A DNA stretch of 10,520 nucleotides from CAYLLT01 sp964591605 (GTDB lineage Bacteria > Planctomycetota > Phycisphaerae > UBA1845 > PWPN01), in contig CAZQEN010000284.1 in NCBI GenBank assembly GCA_964591605.1, positions 1 to 10,520 of the forward strand, read 5' to 3'. Position numbers and translations under genes: made by a program. Of this stretch, positions 1-7,102 are shown piece after piece. The notes beneath the pieces were generated by a model. It did no database searches and was not told where the DNA came from. It saw nothing but the letters and a program-made list of their open reading frames with translations. How positions within the stretch are numbered: the stretch's first letter is position 1; every line of letters begins with the position of its first letter.

Positions 1-1882
1 GCAGTTGCTTCTGGTAGGTGGGTATGTCACCCTGAGCAAAGAAAGCCTCGCCTTCGCCGATGTCGGCTACCTTTTTCATCAGGTCAACATCCGCATCCGC
101 TCCCACCGACACGGTGTAAATGCGACAACCATCCTTGTGAGCGTCCGTGGCCGCGGCCAGCGTGTCGGCGCTCGCCTTGGCCTCGTCGTACACGGTCGGA
201 TTGCCGCGCGTCTGGTTCGCGTTTCCGTCGGTGAGGAGAACGATGATCTTGACCGCGTTCCCGCGGGAATTGGTCGCGTTCTTGGCCAGTACCTCCCGTG
301 CTCTGTCGAGGCCCTGTGCGATGTTCGTGTTGCTCGTCCACATTCCCGCCTGCAGCTCGCCCATCTTGCCCCGCACAAGGTCGAAGTCGCTGGTCAGCCA
401 CGAGAGGTGGGCAGGCTGATCATCCGGCCCGTATCCCACGGTGCTGTACGCAACCAACCCCACGAGATCGTTGCCGCCCAGCCCCTTGATCACGTCGATG
501 GAAGCCTGCACGGCGTCGGCGACGGCCCGCATCGGCTGCTGGGGAGAATACTTGAGGCCCGGTGACTCGGCCTGGCTCGGGTGGCGATCCTGGATGAAGT
601 CGATGAACGTCTTGAGCCCGAACCGCGAGCGCAGGTTCGGATCACCGTAGCACGAGTCCTGTGGGTCGTACTGCAGAAAGCGATAGCTCAGGTCTGTGTT
701 GCCCGTGAGGCTGTCGCTCCTGCTCGTGTTGGCGACATAATCCACGAACTCGTCCCAGGTGCCGCCGACCTGCTTGCTGTGAGTGGCCGGATTGCTGTCG
801 GCGGAGGGATAAGGGACGATCTCGACCACCTCGTTGGCGTCGATGCGGTTGTCGCCATTGCCGCCCGGCTGGCCGCCGGCCTTCCCGCTTTTCCAGCGAT
901 AGATGCCGAGAGCCACGAGCACGCGCCGTCGGTAGTTCGCCCGTTCCGAGGAACTGCTCGCGCTGGTCTCAGACCCGGCCCCGCCCGCGGCGTTGATCAC
1001 CGCCATCTCAGCGGAAGTGTACGCGGTCGGGGTTGAGCCCTGCACGGTGCTGCTCTGCGTCGCCCACCATGCTGCGAGGCTCTGGCTGGCCAATGACGAA
1101 GGCAGATTCCAGGTGGCTCCGCGCGGCAGGCGGGTAAGGCCCGGATCGTTGACGTAATCCCATCCAGCATCGACCACATCGGTGCCCCAGGTCATCATGT
1201 TGCCGAGGGTGGGGCCCGCGTCGCTGCCGTTAGAGACCGGTGCCGGGCCATGGTTGCTGTCCCACAGGGTCTGCCACACGCCCTTCATCGCACCGCCCAC
1301 GTTCGTGAGCTTGTAGTGCATCAGCTTGCTGTCGAACGTGTGCGAAGCCGAGAGGTCAAGCACAAAGGCAATATCGCGCGGATTCAGAATGGCAGTCGCC
1401 TGCGCCGAGATATCGGTCTCGGTGAAGCCGAGCACGCGGGCGAAAAACAGCGGCATCGGACCACTTGGGGAATTCCGGGTGCGGCGGGCGCGAACCCGAA
1501 TCGCGTTCGGTCTCGTGGTGGTTGGCTGGAAGACGAATCGGTTGGTGTCGTTATCGAGGAACGCGTTGCCAAAAACGAAGTCCTCGTCGGCCAGGCCGAC
1601 GCCCTCCCCAAGAGCCACATTAAGACCTGCGTATTCTCTGCCGACGGCGCGGGCCCGAGCCAGGGGATCGCCCGTCCGGTCACCCAGCTCCGCGACCGCG
1701 GCGAGGGCGGCGGCATCCGCCGTCCGCTGCAGCTCGGCCTTCACGTTGTACATGACGCCAACATCGATCGCCAGCGCCATGAAGCCCATGAGCACCGTCA
1801 TGCCGACGGCCACCTGCACGGCGACCGCTCCCCGTCTGCGAGGTACACAGCGATGATCCGTTGTCTTGTGTTGGACCCTCAT
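1..1882 (-). CDS. TadG-like pilus protein with vWA domain (3' end outside window)
   Basis: The frame is open from an ATG at 1882 to the window edge (627 codons), so the C-terminus is missing. Residues 18-66 form a TadE/TadG-like N-terminus: an RRRG basic patch, a hydrophobic helix (about 19-45), then an amphipathic stretch ending ADAAALAAVAEL. A vWA domain follows. Its first MIDAS motif is D176-L-S-A-S180, after the strand DIAFVL. Helix and strand elements resume at 450-480 (DLVGLVAYS), with TSNTNI at 516-521 and the TDG motif at 551-553. About 260 residues separate the first MIDAS motif from the rest of the domain, a large insertion. That insertion contains an EF-hand-like loop (GNGDNRIDANE, 341-351). 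TadG-like vWA proteins are membrane-anchored components of Tad pili, probably facing the periplasm or surface. The gene lies downstream of cpaC but behind a terminator, so it may have its own promoter. A G-rich GGGGGAAAG precedes the start. The family call is firm; the exact role is inferred. Confidence 0.85.
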   Translation of the reverse strand, partial: MRVQHKTTDHRCVPRRRGAVAVQVAVGMTVLMGFMALAIDVGVMYNVKAELQRTADAAALAAVAELGDRTGDPLARARAVGREYAGLNVALGEGVGLADEDFVFGNAFLDNDTNRFVFQPTTTRPNAIRVRARRTRNSPSGPMPLFFARVLGFTETDISAQATAILNPRDIAFVLDLSASHTFDSKLMHYKLTNVGGAMKGVWQTLWDSNHGPAPVSNGSDAGPTLGNMMTWGTDVVDAGWDYVNDPGLTRLPRGATWNLPSSLASQSLAAWWATQSSTVQGSTPTAYTSAEMAVINAAGGAGSETSASSSSERANYRRRVLVALGIYRWKSGKAGGQPGGNGDNRIDANEVVEIVPYPSADSNPATHSKQVGGTWDEFVDYVANTSRSDSLTGNTDLSYRFLQYDPQDSCYGDPNLRSRFGLKTFIDFIQDRHPSQAESPGLKYSPQQPMRAVADAVQASIDVIKGLGGNDLVGLVAYSTVGYGPDDQPAHLSWLTSDFDLVRGKMGELQAGMWTSNTNIAQGLDRAREVLAKNATNSRGNAVKIIVLLTDGNANQTRGNPTVYDEAKASADTLAAATDAHKDGCRIYTVSVGADADVDLMKKVADIGEGEAFFAQGDIPTYQKQL

Positions 1883-2090
1883 CTTTCCCCCGTTCCTGTC
1901 CCCGGCGAACCATCCTCCAGGCCCTTGCGGGTGTCTGGATACGAGTCATTCTTCCACGGCGGACGGGGGGATTCTCGTTGAAGTACAGAGTTTTCCTGCG
2001 GTCCCGCAATGAGGGCGATGATCACCGCCAGACGTGAGGTCGCATCGCCGCAGAAGCGAGACGGCAGTGCGCGCGGTCTGAGATCGTCCG

Positions 2091-2132
2091 AAAAGAAAAA
2101 GCCCCGGCCGGATAAACCGTGACCGGGGCTTT
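2091..2132 (-). terminator. Rho-independent terminator after cpaC
   Basis: A perfect 10-bp stem pairs 2123-2132 with 2098-2107 around a 15-base loop. On the minus strand it runs directly into a T-rich tract (TTTTTCTTTT, 2100-2091). It starts about 27 bases past the cpaC stop codon and has the orientation expected for ending the cpaC transcript. It separates cpaC from the TadG-like gene at 1882. The rest of the 1883-2158 spacer shows no other clear signal, and I could not identify a promoter for the TadG-like gene there. Confidence 0.88.
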
Positions 2133-2158
2133 CGCTGTGTGGATCGTGGAGAGGTCGG

Positions 2159-3811
2159 CTACTCGACCTTGACCTCGCTGGCTTCCGCCGGACCCCACGG
2201 ACCGTGGAGGGTCATCTGGTGCGGCGATGCCGAGAACTTGCGGTACTGGGGCGCCGGCGAGGTGTCGAGGGCGTCATCCGGCTCGCTGCAGTCGACCGCC
2301 GGCTCGCCTTCCAGCATGCCCAGTCCGAAAAGCTGCCAATCGTTCGGCGTGGTCATGAGCTGGCCGGGGACGGCCGCCACCTGGTCGGGATTCATGCCGG
2401 TGGCCAGTTCCGGAGTCACCAGAATGACCAGCTCGGTGATGTTCTTGCGGTATTCGTTCGAGCTGAAGAGCGCGCCCAGAACAGGCACATCACCCAGGGC
2501 GGGAATCTTGCTCGAAGCCGCCCGCACCTGTTCGCTCAGCAGGCCGGCCATGGCCACCGTGGTACCGCTGGCCAGCTCGAGCGTCGTCTCAGCGCTTCGC
2601 TTGGTGAGCGCGGGGACCCGGAAGCCCTGCAATTCCACCGCGTTCGTGTAGTCGAGCTCGCTGACCTCGGGCGTCACCTTGAGCCGGATCATCTGCTGAC
2701 CAATCACGGTGGGCTGGAACTTGAGGCGGATACCGAATTCCTTGAACTCGACGGTGACCGCGCCGCCGATACCCTGGGGAATCGGGACGGGGAATTCACC
2801 GCCCGCGACGAAGGTGGCCACCTGCCCGTTGAGGGCCACGAGATTGGGCTCGGCCAGAATCTTGAGCAGCGAATTGCGCCGCAGGGCCTGGAAGAAGAGC
2901 TGCATCTGCAGGCGCGGGAAGCCCAGACTGAATGTGGCTCGCTCCGTGAGGACAATTCCGTTCTGATCTGTGGCGAACGGAATATTGGGCGCGTTGACGC
3001 CGCCGACCGGTCCGAAGGCTGCCGCTCCAATATTGGAGGGATTGATCGCCCCAATCTGATTCACGGCAAAGACATCGTGGAAGTTCCCGCCGCCGAGCCA
3101 GCCGTTGACGCCGAGCTGGCGCAGACCTTCCTTGCTGACCTCGGCCACCGTACAGCGGAGCAGCACCTGCTGCTCGCCCGCGACCATCAGTTGGTTCTGG
3201 ACATTCGGCGTGATCATCCGGGCGAGCTGCTCCACCTTCTTCGCCGTGTCGACGTCGGTGACCTTTCCGCTCAAGATCAGCGAGTCGCGGATGACCCGAA
3301 TGTCGATCGTCGCACCGGGTGCGGCGTTGGCCAGGAGCGCCTTGAGCTGTGTGACGTTGATTTGTACGACGACGTCGTACACCGTTGGGCGATCCTGGTC
3401 ATCCATGAAGATGAACTGTGTAGCCCCCACATGGATACCGGTGATGACCACCTGTCGCGGCGAGAGCAATTGTGCCCGTGCAACCACGCTCGTGGGCGCC
3501 GAATCCGGCTTGAGCGCTTTCATGGGCGCCGTCGCATCCGGCGCGGCCATCTGAGGCAGGATGATCTGCCCGGCCGGATCATTCGCGATGGCCTTTGCCA
3601 CCGGTGCCGGTGTCTCAATGATCCGGCTTTCGCCCTCAGACAGCGTGATCAACTGGCTGCCTGATCCGCTGGGTGCCGCGGGCTGAGCGGTGCCGAGCCG
3701 CGCGAAGCACAGCAGGGCCACGGCAGCCGTTGCCGCCGTGAACCCCGCGAGCTTGTGGTGATGGAGGGGTGAAAAAACGCCCGAGCTTTTCGCGATCGTC
3801 CGTGTCGCCAT
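2159..3811 (-). CDS. cpaC: Tad pilus outer-membrane secretin (CpaC/RcpA)
   Basis: This 550-residue protein is the secretin that would form the outer-membrane pore for the Flp pilus. A basic start and hydrophobic stretch (about 20-42), with a possible signal peptidase I site after GTA42, form the signal peptide. Residues about 52-150 match the pilus-secretin N-terminal domain. Residues about 152-205 resemble a BON domain (TIDIRVIRDSLILSGKVTDV). The secretin core spans about 215-470, with the pore-region PVPIPQGIGG (341-350), the SELDYTNAV segment, and the signature SKIPALGDVPVLGALF (434-449) followed by a TELVILVTPEL strand. A tail of about 80 residues rich in Pro, Asp and Ser follows. The ATG at 3811 has GGAG a few bases upstream. 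The gene lies 86 bases after cpaB on the same strand, and a terminator follows it. Length and domain order are normal for the family. Confidence 0.95.
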   Translation of the reverse strand: MATRTIAKSSGVFSPLHHHKLAGFTAATAAVALLCFARLGTAQPAAPSGSGSQLITLSEGESRIIETPAPVAKAIANDPAGQIILPQMAAPDATAPMKALKPDSAPTSVVARAQLLSPRQVVITGIHVGATQFIFMDDQDRPTVYDVVVQINVTQLKALLANAAPGATIDIRVIRDSLILSGKVTDVDTAKKVEQLARMITPNVQNQLMVAGEQQVLLRCTVAEVSKEGLRQLGVNGWLGGGNFHDVFAVNQIGAINPSNIGAAAFGPVGGVNAPNIPFATDQNGIVLTERATFSLGFPRLQMQLFFQALRRNSLLKILAEPNLVALNGQVATFVAGGEFPVPIPQGIGGAVTVEFKEFGIRLKFQPTVIGQQMIRLKVTPEVSELDYTNAVELQGFRVPALTKRSAETTLELASGTTVAMAGLLSEQVRAASSKIPALGDVPVLGALFSSNEYRKNITELVILVTPELATGMNPDQVAAVPGQLMTTPNDWQLFGLGMLEGEPAVDCSEPDDALDTSPAPQYRKFSASPHQMTLHGPWGPAEASEVKVE

Positions 3812-3862
3812 CGTATCGCTCCGTCTTTATCGACTCTGGGGACTGGGGTCTGATCCCTTTCA

Positions 3863-3882
3863 CGCGGCAGTACGTCGCCGCG
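3863..3882 (-). other. Stem-loop in the cpaB-cpaC spacer
   Basis: CGCGGC (3863-3868) and GCCGCG (3877-3882) form a perfect 6-bp stem with an 8-base loop. It begins about 15 bases after the cpaB stop codon. No T-run follows on the minus strand, so it is not a classical terminator. It could be an mRNA processing or stability hairpin between two co-transcribed genes, or a chance pairing in GC-rich DNA. Confidence 0.35.
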
Positions 3883-3897
3883 GTCCGATCTTGAGCA

Positions 3898-4974
3898 CTA
3901 ATTCGTGGAGACTGATTCCGCCTGGATTTCCTGGCGTTTGGGCTCCGCTGGAGGAGCAGTCTCCACGGCTTTGCCGGCCGGCTTTTCCTGCGTCTGAGGC
4001 TCGGTGGGGTCCAGGCCGGCCGTGCAACCCAGGCCCATCGATTTGGCGCTCTTATCCGAGCCGGTGAAGCACCAATCGATCAACTGGCCGCCGCTCACGA
4101 TCTCGACCACCCATCCCGGTTTGCGCCGTGCGACGGGAGCCTGCTTGACTTCGGCCGCGGGCTTGGTTGCCACGACCCGTTTATCGGTCGCTTTGGCCTG
4201 CATCTTGGGAAGTTTGCCGAAGATATTCTCAAGAAATGATGGTTTGGCGACGTTGCGCCCCGTAGAAGTACTGAGACCGACGATATCTTTATCGGACGCA
4301 GAGGCGGCACGAAGCGGATTGTCATCGGCCTGATTTCGCATGGCCAGGCGGATGGTGCCTTTGGTGGCCGCCAGGTGCAGTTTGGGAACATCGTCAGGGG
4401 CGACTTCGAGGGTGACAGACTTGGTCACCGCCGCCCCGGTCTCGCCATTATTGCCGATTTCCTGTCCGACGGCGAGAACGCCAACGTCCTGCAGAATCAC
4501 GCTGCTGACGATCTCGTTGCCAGCTCCGCCTTTTCCGGTCATGACGGCCACGACGTCCACCCGGCTGCCTGGCTTGAGCCAGCCGGCGACACCCACGCTC
4601 TCATCGACCTTGACGGCGACGGCCCGATAGCCGTCCCTGATGCGGGCGGCCATACCGGGGAGGGTGCCTTTGGGCGCCAGGAGCGATGCAACGATCGGGC
4701 AGCCCTGCGGAATGGAGTTGGCGGTCACCCGGCCGACGACCTCCTTGATATCACGGGCCGCCAGCTTGGGGCAGAGGGATTCCGGCACGCCGGCCATTTC
4801 GACCATCTGCTCGGTGATCTCGAGAGTCGGCATGATGTCGATCTTGGCCCGCACGACCTGCACGGTCTCGCCGGTCGAGCCCTTCGCTTTGTTCAAGACG
4901 TTGAAAAACATCTTGATGGCGAAGATGCCGATGCCCAGGCCCAGAACCAGCGGGATGATCGCCTTTCCCTTCAT
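3898..4974 (-). CDS. cpaB: Flp pilus assembly protein CpaB/RcpC
   Basis: This 358-residue protein is a periplasmic assembly factor of the Tad pilus, anchored by one N-terminal membrane helix (about 5-25). Members of the family are thought to work with the secretin. Residues about 38-105 fit the SAF domain (an early VVRAKIDI, then IPQGCPIVASLLAPKG). Residues about 108-215 fit the RcpC/CpaB domain, with GYRAVAVKVDE, GWLKPGSRVDVVAVM and the late strand VTLEVAPDDVPKLHLA. A 140-residue extension follows. It holds a Lys-rich stretch (255-286), the WVVEIVSGG strand, two cysteines (302 and 317), and a Pro/Gln/Glu-rich end that is probably disordered. The start is well supported: AAGGAG (complement of 4981-4986) lies 6 bases before the ATG. 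An 8-bp leader hairpin sits just upstream, and cpaC follows 86 bases downstream. The extended tail is longer than I expect for the family. Confidence 0.93.
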   Translation of the reverse strand: MKGKAIIPLVLGLGIGIFAIKMFFNVLNKAKGSTGETVQVVRAKIDIMPTLEITEQMVEMAGVPESLCPKLAARDIKEVVGRVTANSIPQGCPIVASLLAPKGTLPGMAARIRDGYRAVAVKVDESVGVAGWLKPGSRVDVVAVMTGKGGAGNEIVSSVILQDVGVLAVGQEIGNNGETGAAVTKSVTLEVAPDDVPKLHLAATKGTIRLAMRNQADDNPLRAASASDKDIVGLSTSTGRNVAKPSFLENIFGKLPKMQAKATDKRVVATKPAAEVKQAPVARRKPGWVVEIVSGGQLIDWCFTGSDKSAKSMGLGCTAGLDPTEPQTQEKPAGKAVETAPPAEPKRQEIQAESVSTN

Positions 4975-5416
4975 GGGATGCTCCTTGTCTCAGAATGGCG
5001 GATGGCGTTCTGCGAAGCACGGAGGGGGAACGCCAGGTATCCCCCGAGTCAGATCACTCCGCCGTGCCTCCTCGCGAATCCGCATTCAGGTATGGGCCCG
5101 GCCCGTCCGTCGGACCCCCCTTCAACCATTGCTTTCCGGACTCTCTTCCCCCCCGGAAGCACCAGAATTCCGTCCTACCTACATCGGATGCAAAACGACC
5201 CCTCGTTACCGTCTTTCGTCCGCAGCGCGGGAACTTGCCTGGCGGCGGGTCGTGCGCCCGCTGCGCCCCGCGGGACGGAGCTCCACCTGATCCGGGCATC
5301 GCCCCGCCGGGCGCCGCCGGCCACAAGACCGGGGCGGCGGACGCTCGGACCGGGGGCGAACCCCGCGGCCGGCACGCACGCCGCCCACTCCTCCAGACCC
5401 ACCGGTGTCCAGAAGG
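4975..5416. other. 442-base non-coding spacer between tadE and cpaB
   Basis: I see no convincing gene here; the open frames are Arg/Pro-rich by-products of the base composition. The spacer holds a leader hairpin before cpaB, two copies of CAGGTAT (5034-5040 and 5087-5093), and GC-rich inverted repeats near 5300-5336 and 5351-5366 that could help end the tadE transcript but lack a T-tract. The distance suggests that cpaB begins its own transcript. No clear -35/-10 pair was recognised. Confidence 0.55.
5003..5035 (-). promoter_or_regulatory. Leader hairpin upstream of cpaB
   Basis: TGGCGTTC (5003-5010) and GAACGCCA (5028-5035) are perfect inverted repeats of 8 bp around a 17-base loop. In the minus-strand transcript the stem ends about 16 bases before the cpaB Shine-Dalgarno site. 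It overlaps one of the CAGGTAT copies. It could be a leader structure affecting translation or a protein operator. Its function is unknown. Confidence 0.45.
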
Positions 5417-5887
5417 CTAACCCTCCTGACGCATGGAACAGCTCGTCACGATGTTCGTGTTGGCCATGCCGGCGCTCGGGTTGAAGAACTGCATGAGCCT
5501 CTGCAGCGTGTTCGAGAGGCCAAAGAGCGATAACTGCGATCGGGGCACGGTGGCCGTCACCGTCCAGATCACGTCGCCGTTCGTCTGCGTGGCCGACGTG
5601 ATGGTCAACTGGTCGGAGGTCACGTTCAGGTTGGTGCCCGAAACCGCCGTGGTGAAGCGGGCGCGGGCGTCGGCGTCGGTGCTCCCGCGCAGGACGCGGA
5701 CCCGGGCCGATTCGCGGACCGCGTTGGTGAGCGATTCGCGCAGCATCAGCAGCCACCCGAACTCCATGATCCCGAAGATCATCAGCAGGAGCAGCGGGGT
5801 GACCACGGCCATCTCGACGACCGCGGCGCCTCGGCGGCGGCGATGCCCGCCTGCCGGCCGCAACCTGAATCTATCTCTCACGTCCAT
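5417..5887 (-). CDS. tadE: TadE-like minor pilin (pseudopilin)
   Basis: This 156-residue protein has the TadE layout. A basic leader (HRRRRG, 15-20) is followed by a hydrophobic helix starting AAVVEMAVVTPLLLL, with the sequence FGIMEFGWLLM inside it. A short polar periplasmic domain makes up the rest. G20 followed by Glu at +5 (E25) is the prepilin peptidase recognition pattern, so CpaA encoded just upstream is the likely processing enzyme. Residues 52-67 (SLTNAVRESARVRVLR) continue the amphipathic helix typical of TadE. In Tad systems TadE is a minor pilin needed for pilus biogenesis. The ATG at 5887 has GGAG 8 bases upstream. The gene follows cpaA after only 18 bases, so the two are almost certainly co-transcribed. 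The C-terminal half has no further motif that I recognise. Confidence 0.9.
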   Translation of the reverse strand: MDVRDRFRLRPAGGHRRRRGAAVVEMAVVTPLLLLMIFGIMEFGWLLMLRESLTNAVRESARVRVLRGSTDADARARFTTAVSGTNLNVTSDQLTITSATQTNGDVIWTVTATVPRSQLSLFGLSNTLQRLMQFFNPSAGMANTNIVTSCSMRQEG

Positions 5888-5905
5888 GGGGCCCTCTCCT
5901 TTTGC

Positions 5906-6460
5906 CTAGAACAGTCCGCCCCACGCGCTGGGACCGAAGAAGATCATCAGGGTCCCGATGGTGAGCGGCACCCCGTAGGGCAGCAGTTGCGACGTATTGC
6001 CGAAGCTCTTGGCCGAGCCGAACTCGCTGAAGATCGTGCTGGTGCTGGAGATCTTCGCGCGGATGGTGCACAGATTGGCGTAGGCGTTCCAGAACCGGCC
6101 GGTGCTCAGGATCATGATGCCGGCGATGATCCCGCCCACGACCACGCCGACGCAGAACGACAGAAGGGTGTACCACGGCCCCAGCCACACGCCGATGGCC
6201 ATCATCAGCTTGACGTCCCCGGCGCCCATGCCGTGCATGAGCCACGGGACGATGAGCACGGCGAAACCGACGGCCAGGCCGAGCAGGCCGACGGCGATGC
6301 CGTTCCATCCGAAGTGCCAGGCCTGGGCGGCCAGGCCGCAGGCGGCGATGGCGCCATTGAGCCAGTTGGGAACTTTACGCTGCTTGTAATCGATCCACGA
6401 TGCCCAGACGATCCCCGGCACCATGACCAGGCAGGTAGTCAGCCAGAAACTTGACGGCAT
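5906..6460 (-). CDS. cpaA: Prepilin peptidase CpaA/TadV
   Basis: This membrane aspartic protease would cleave the Flp and TadE leader peptides. Both catalytic aspartates are visible: one in WIDYKQRKVPNWLN and one in the GxGD-like motif GMGAGDVKLMMAIG (D24 and D82 counting from the ATG at 6460). At least four hydrophobic segments can be picked out, in the order expected for the short single-domain CpaA type that lacks the N-methyltransferase domain of PilD. A GTG at 6472 would add four residues. I prefer the ATG at 6460 because GGAG (complement of 6467-6470) lies 6 bases upstream of it. The protein is then 184 residues. It carries about 35 residues after the fourth segment containing an unusual Ser/Thr-rich loop (AKISSTSTIFSEFGSAKSFGNTSQ region). 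It is followed at once by tadE and lies downstream of flp behind a strong hairpin. Confidence 0.94.
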   Translation of the reverse strand: MPSSFWLTTCLVMVPGIVWASWIDYKQRKVPNWLNGAIAACGLAAQAWHFGWNGIAVGLLGLAVGFAVLIVPWLMHGMGAGDVKLMMAIGVWLGPWYTLLSFCVGVVVGGIIAGIMILSTGRFWNAYANLCTIRAKISSTSTIFSEFGSAKSFGNTSQLLPYGVPLTIGTLMIFFGPSAWGGLF

Positions 6461-6761
6461 AGCCCTCTCCACCTCATGCCGGCGCCGCGGAGCAAGCCGC
6501 CGGGCTCTTCCCGACGCTACCTCTCACGGGGACGTCCCCCCTGTGACTCGCGGGGACCGGCAGAAACTGCTCGATTCCCTTTCAACTTTTTCCGAGCACG
6601 GGCGTCCTGCCCGCGAGAAACGCCGGCCCGAAGCCGACGGCGTCCTGCTGAGAGTGTGCGTTTCGGGCATTCTTCGCGGTAAGGGCAGAGGCGCCCGTCC
6701 GGTGTCGGACGGGCGCCCTTCCCGTGTTTGTCCGCGAATTCCTGCGTCTACGCGACGTGAA
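6461..6761. other. Spacer between flp and cpaA
   Basis: These 301 bases contain no credible gene. Two structures stand out: a 12-bp perfect stem-loop close to the flp stop codon (6690-6717) and a 12-base perfect palindrome, GGGGACGTCCCC, at 6527-6538. Around the palindrome, TCAC (6523-6526) and GTGA (6543-6546) extend the pairing with a small bulge. The minus strand also has AAAAAGTTGAAA near 6580, with a -35-like TTGAAA but no matching -10 box. The spacer probably holds the cpaA-tadE promoter or a control point between pilin and peptidase expression. Confidence 0.5.
6690..6717 (-). terminator. Strong stem-loop after flp (attenuator or 3' stabiliser)
   Basis: Positions 6690-6701 and 6706-6717 are perfect 12-bp inverted repeats with a 4-base loop, very GC-rich. 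The stem starts 44 bases after the flp stop codon on the minus strand. No T-run follows it in either direction, so it is not a textbook Rho-independent terminator. A hairpin in this position commonly protects or partly terminates an abundant pilin mRNA. The structure is certain; the function is inferred. Confidence 0.6.
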
Positions 6762-6938
6762 TCAGCCGGTGATGGCCGTGTTCACATCCGTGAACGTGCC
6801 CGTGACGCTCGTGCCGAGCGTCTGGATCGCGGTCAGAGCGACCACGATGATCAGGGCGAGCATGACCGCGTATTCCGTCGCGGTCGGGCCATCCTCGCTC
6901 TTCAGGAAGGACTTGGCTCGATTGATCAGTGCCTGCAT
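6762..6938 (-). CDS. flp: Flp-family type IVc major pilin
   Basis: This small gene encodes 58 residues, the usual Flp size. The leader MQALINRAKSFLKSEDG ends at Gly17. The mature part starts PTATEYAVMLALIIVVALTA, with Glu at +5 and Tyr at +6 relative to the cleavage site, the Flp hallmark recognised by CpaA/TadV. The hydrophobic helix is followed by a short Thr-rich tail ending in TAITG. The subunits would polymerise into the adhesive Tad pilus fibre. AAGGAG (complement of 6945-6950) sits 6 bases before the ATG, the same spacing as at cpaB. A strong hairpin follows the stop codon. Proline at +1 after the cleavage glycine is less usual than Ala or Ser in proteobacterial Flp, and I associate it with planctomycete pilins. 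The nearest gene upstream on this strand is 943 bases away, so flp probably has its own promoter. Confidence 0.95.
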   Translation of the reverse strand: MQALINRAKSFLKSEDGPTATEYAVMLALIIVVALTAIQTLGTSVTGTFTDVNTAITG

Positions 6939-7102
6939 GCGTTTCTCCTTTTCCTGCGCTCCCGCATGGCGGAAGCAAACCTGCCTGCCCCGGCATTCCG
7001 CTCCGGCGGACCAGGCTCAAACCTGCGTCAGTTCACTCGTCCGACGCTTCTCCCCCGGCCGTCCGTCGGCCGAGCAACTTTTCAATGCCGTGAAGTGGCG
7101 AG

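Noticed and set aside
1250..1981. Plus-strand open frame of 243 codons
   Set aside because: Antisense to the TadG-like gene; composition is His/Arg-rich and no motif is visible.
2204..3664. Long plus-strand open frame of 486 codons
   Set aside because: It lies wholly antisense to the firmly identified cpaC gene, and its translation is His/Arg/Asp-rich without domain features. It is a by-product of GC-rich codon use.
5300..5366. GC-rich inverted repeats downstream of tadE as a terminator
   Set aside because: CGCCCCG/CGGGGCG and CGGGG/CCCCG pairings are easily found by chance in DNA of this composition, and no T-run follows.
4375..5484. Plus-strand open frame of 369 codons
   Set aside because: It is antisense to cpaB, crosses the spacer and ends antisense to tadE, with no recognisable domain.
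6541..6600. TTGAAA -35-like box or an ECF-type GGAAT-N16-GTC promoter upstream of cpaA
   Set aside because: No acceptable -10 box follows TTGAAA, and the ECF match is too short to separate from chance.
7069..7100. Sigma-54-like promoter upstream of flp (GGCA then TTGCT on the minus strand)
   Set aside because: The spacing between GG and GC is 12 bases rather than the required 10.
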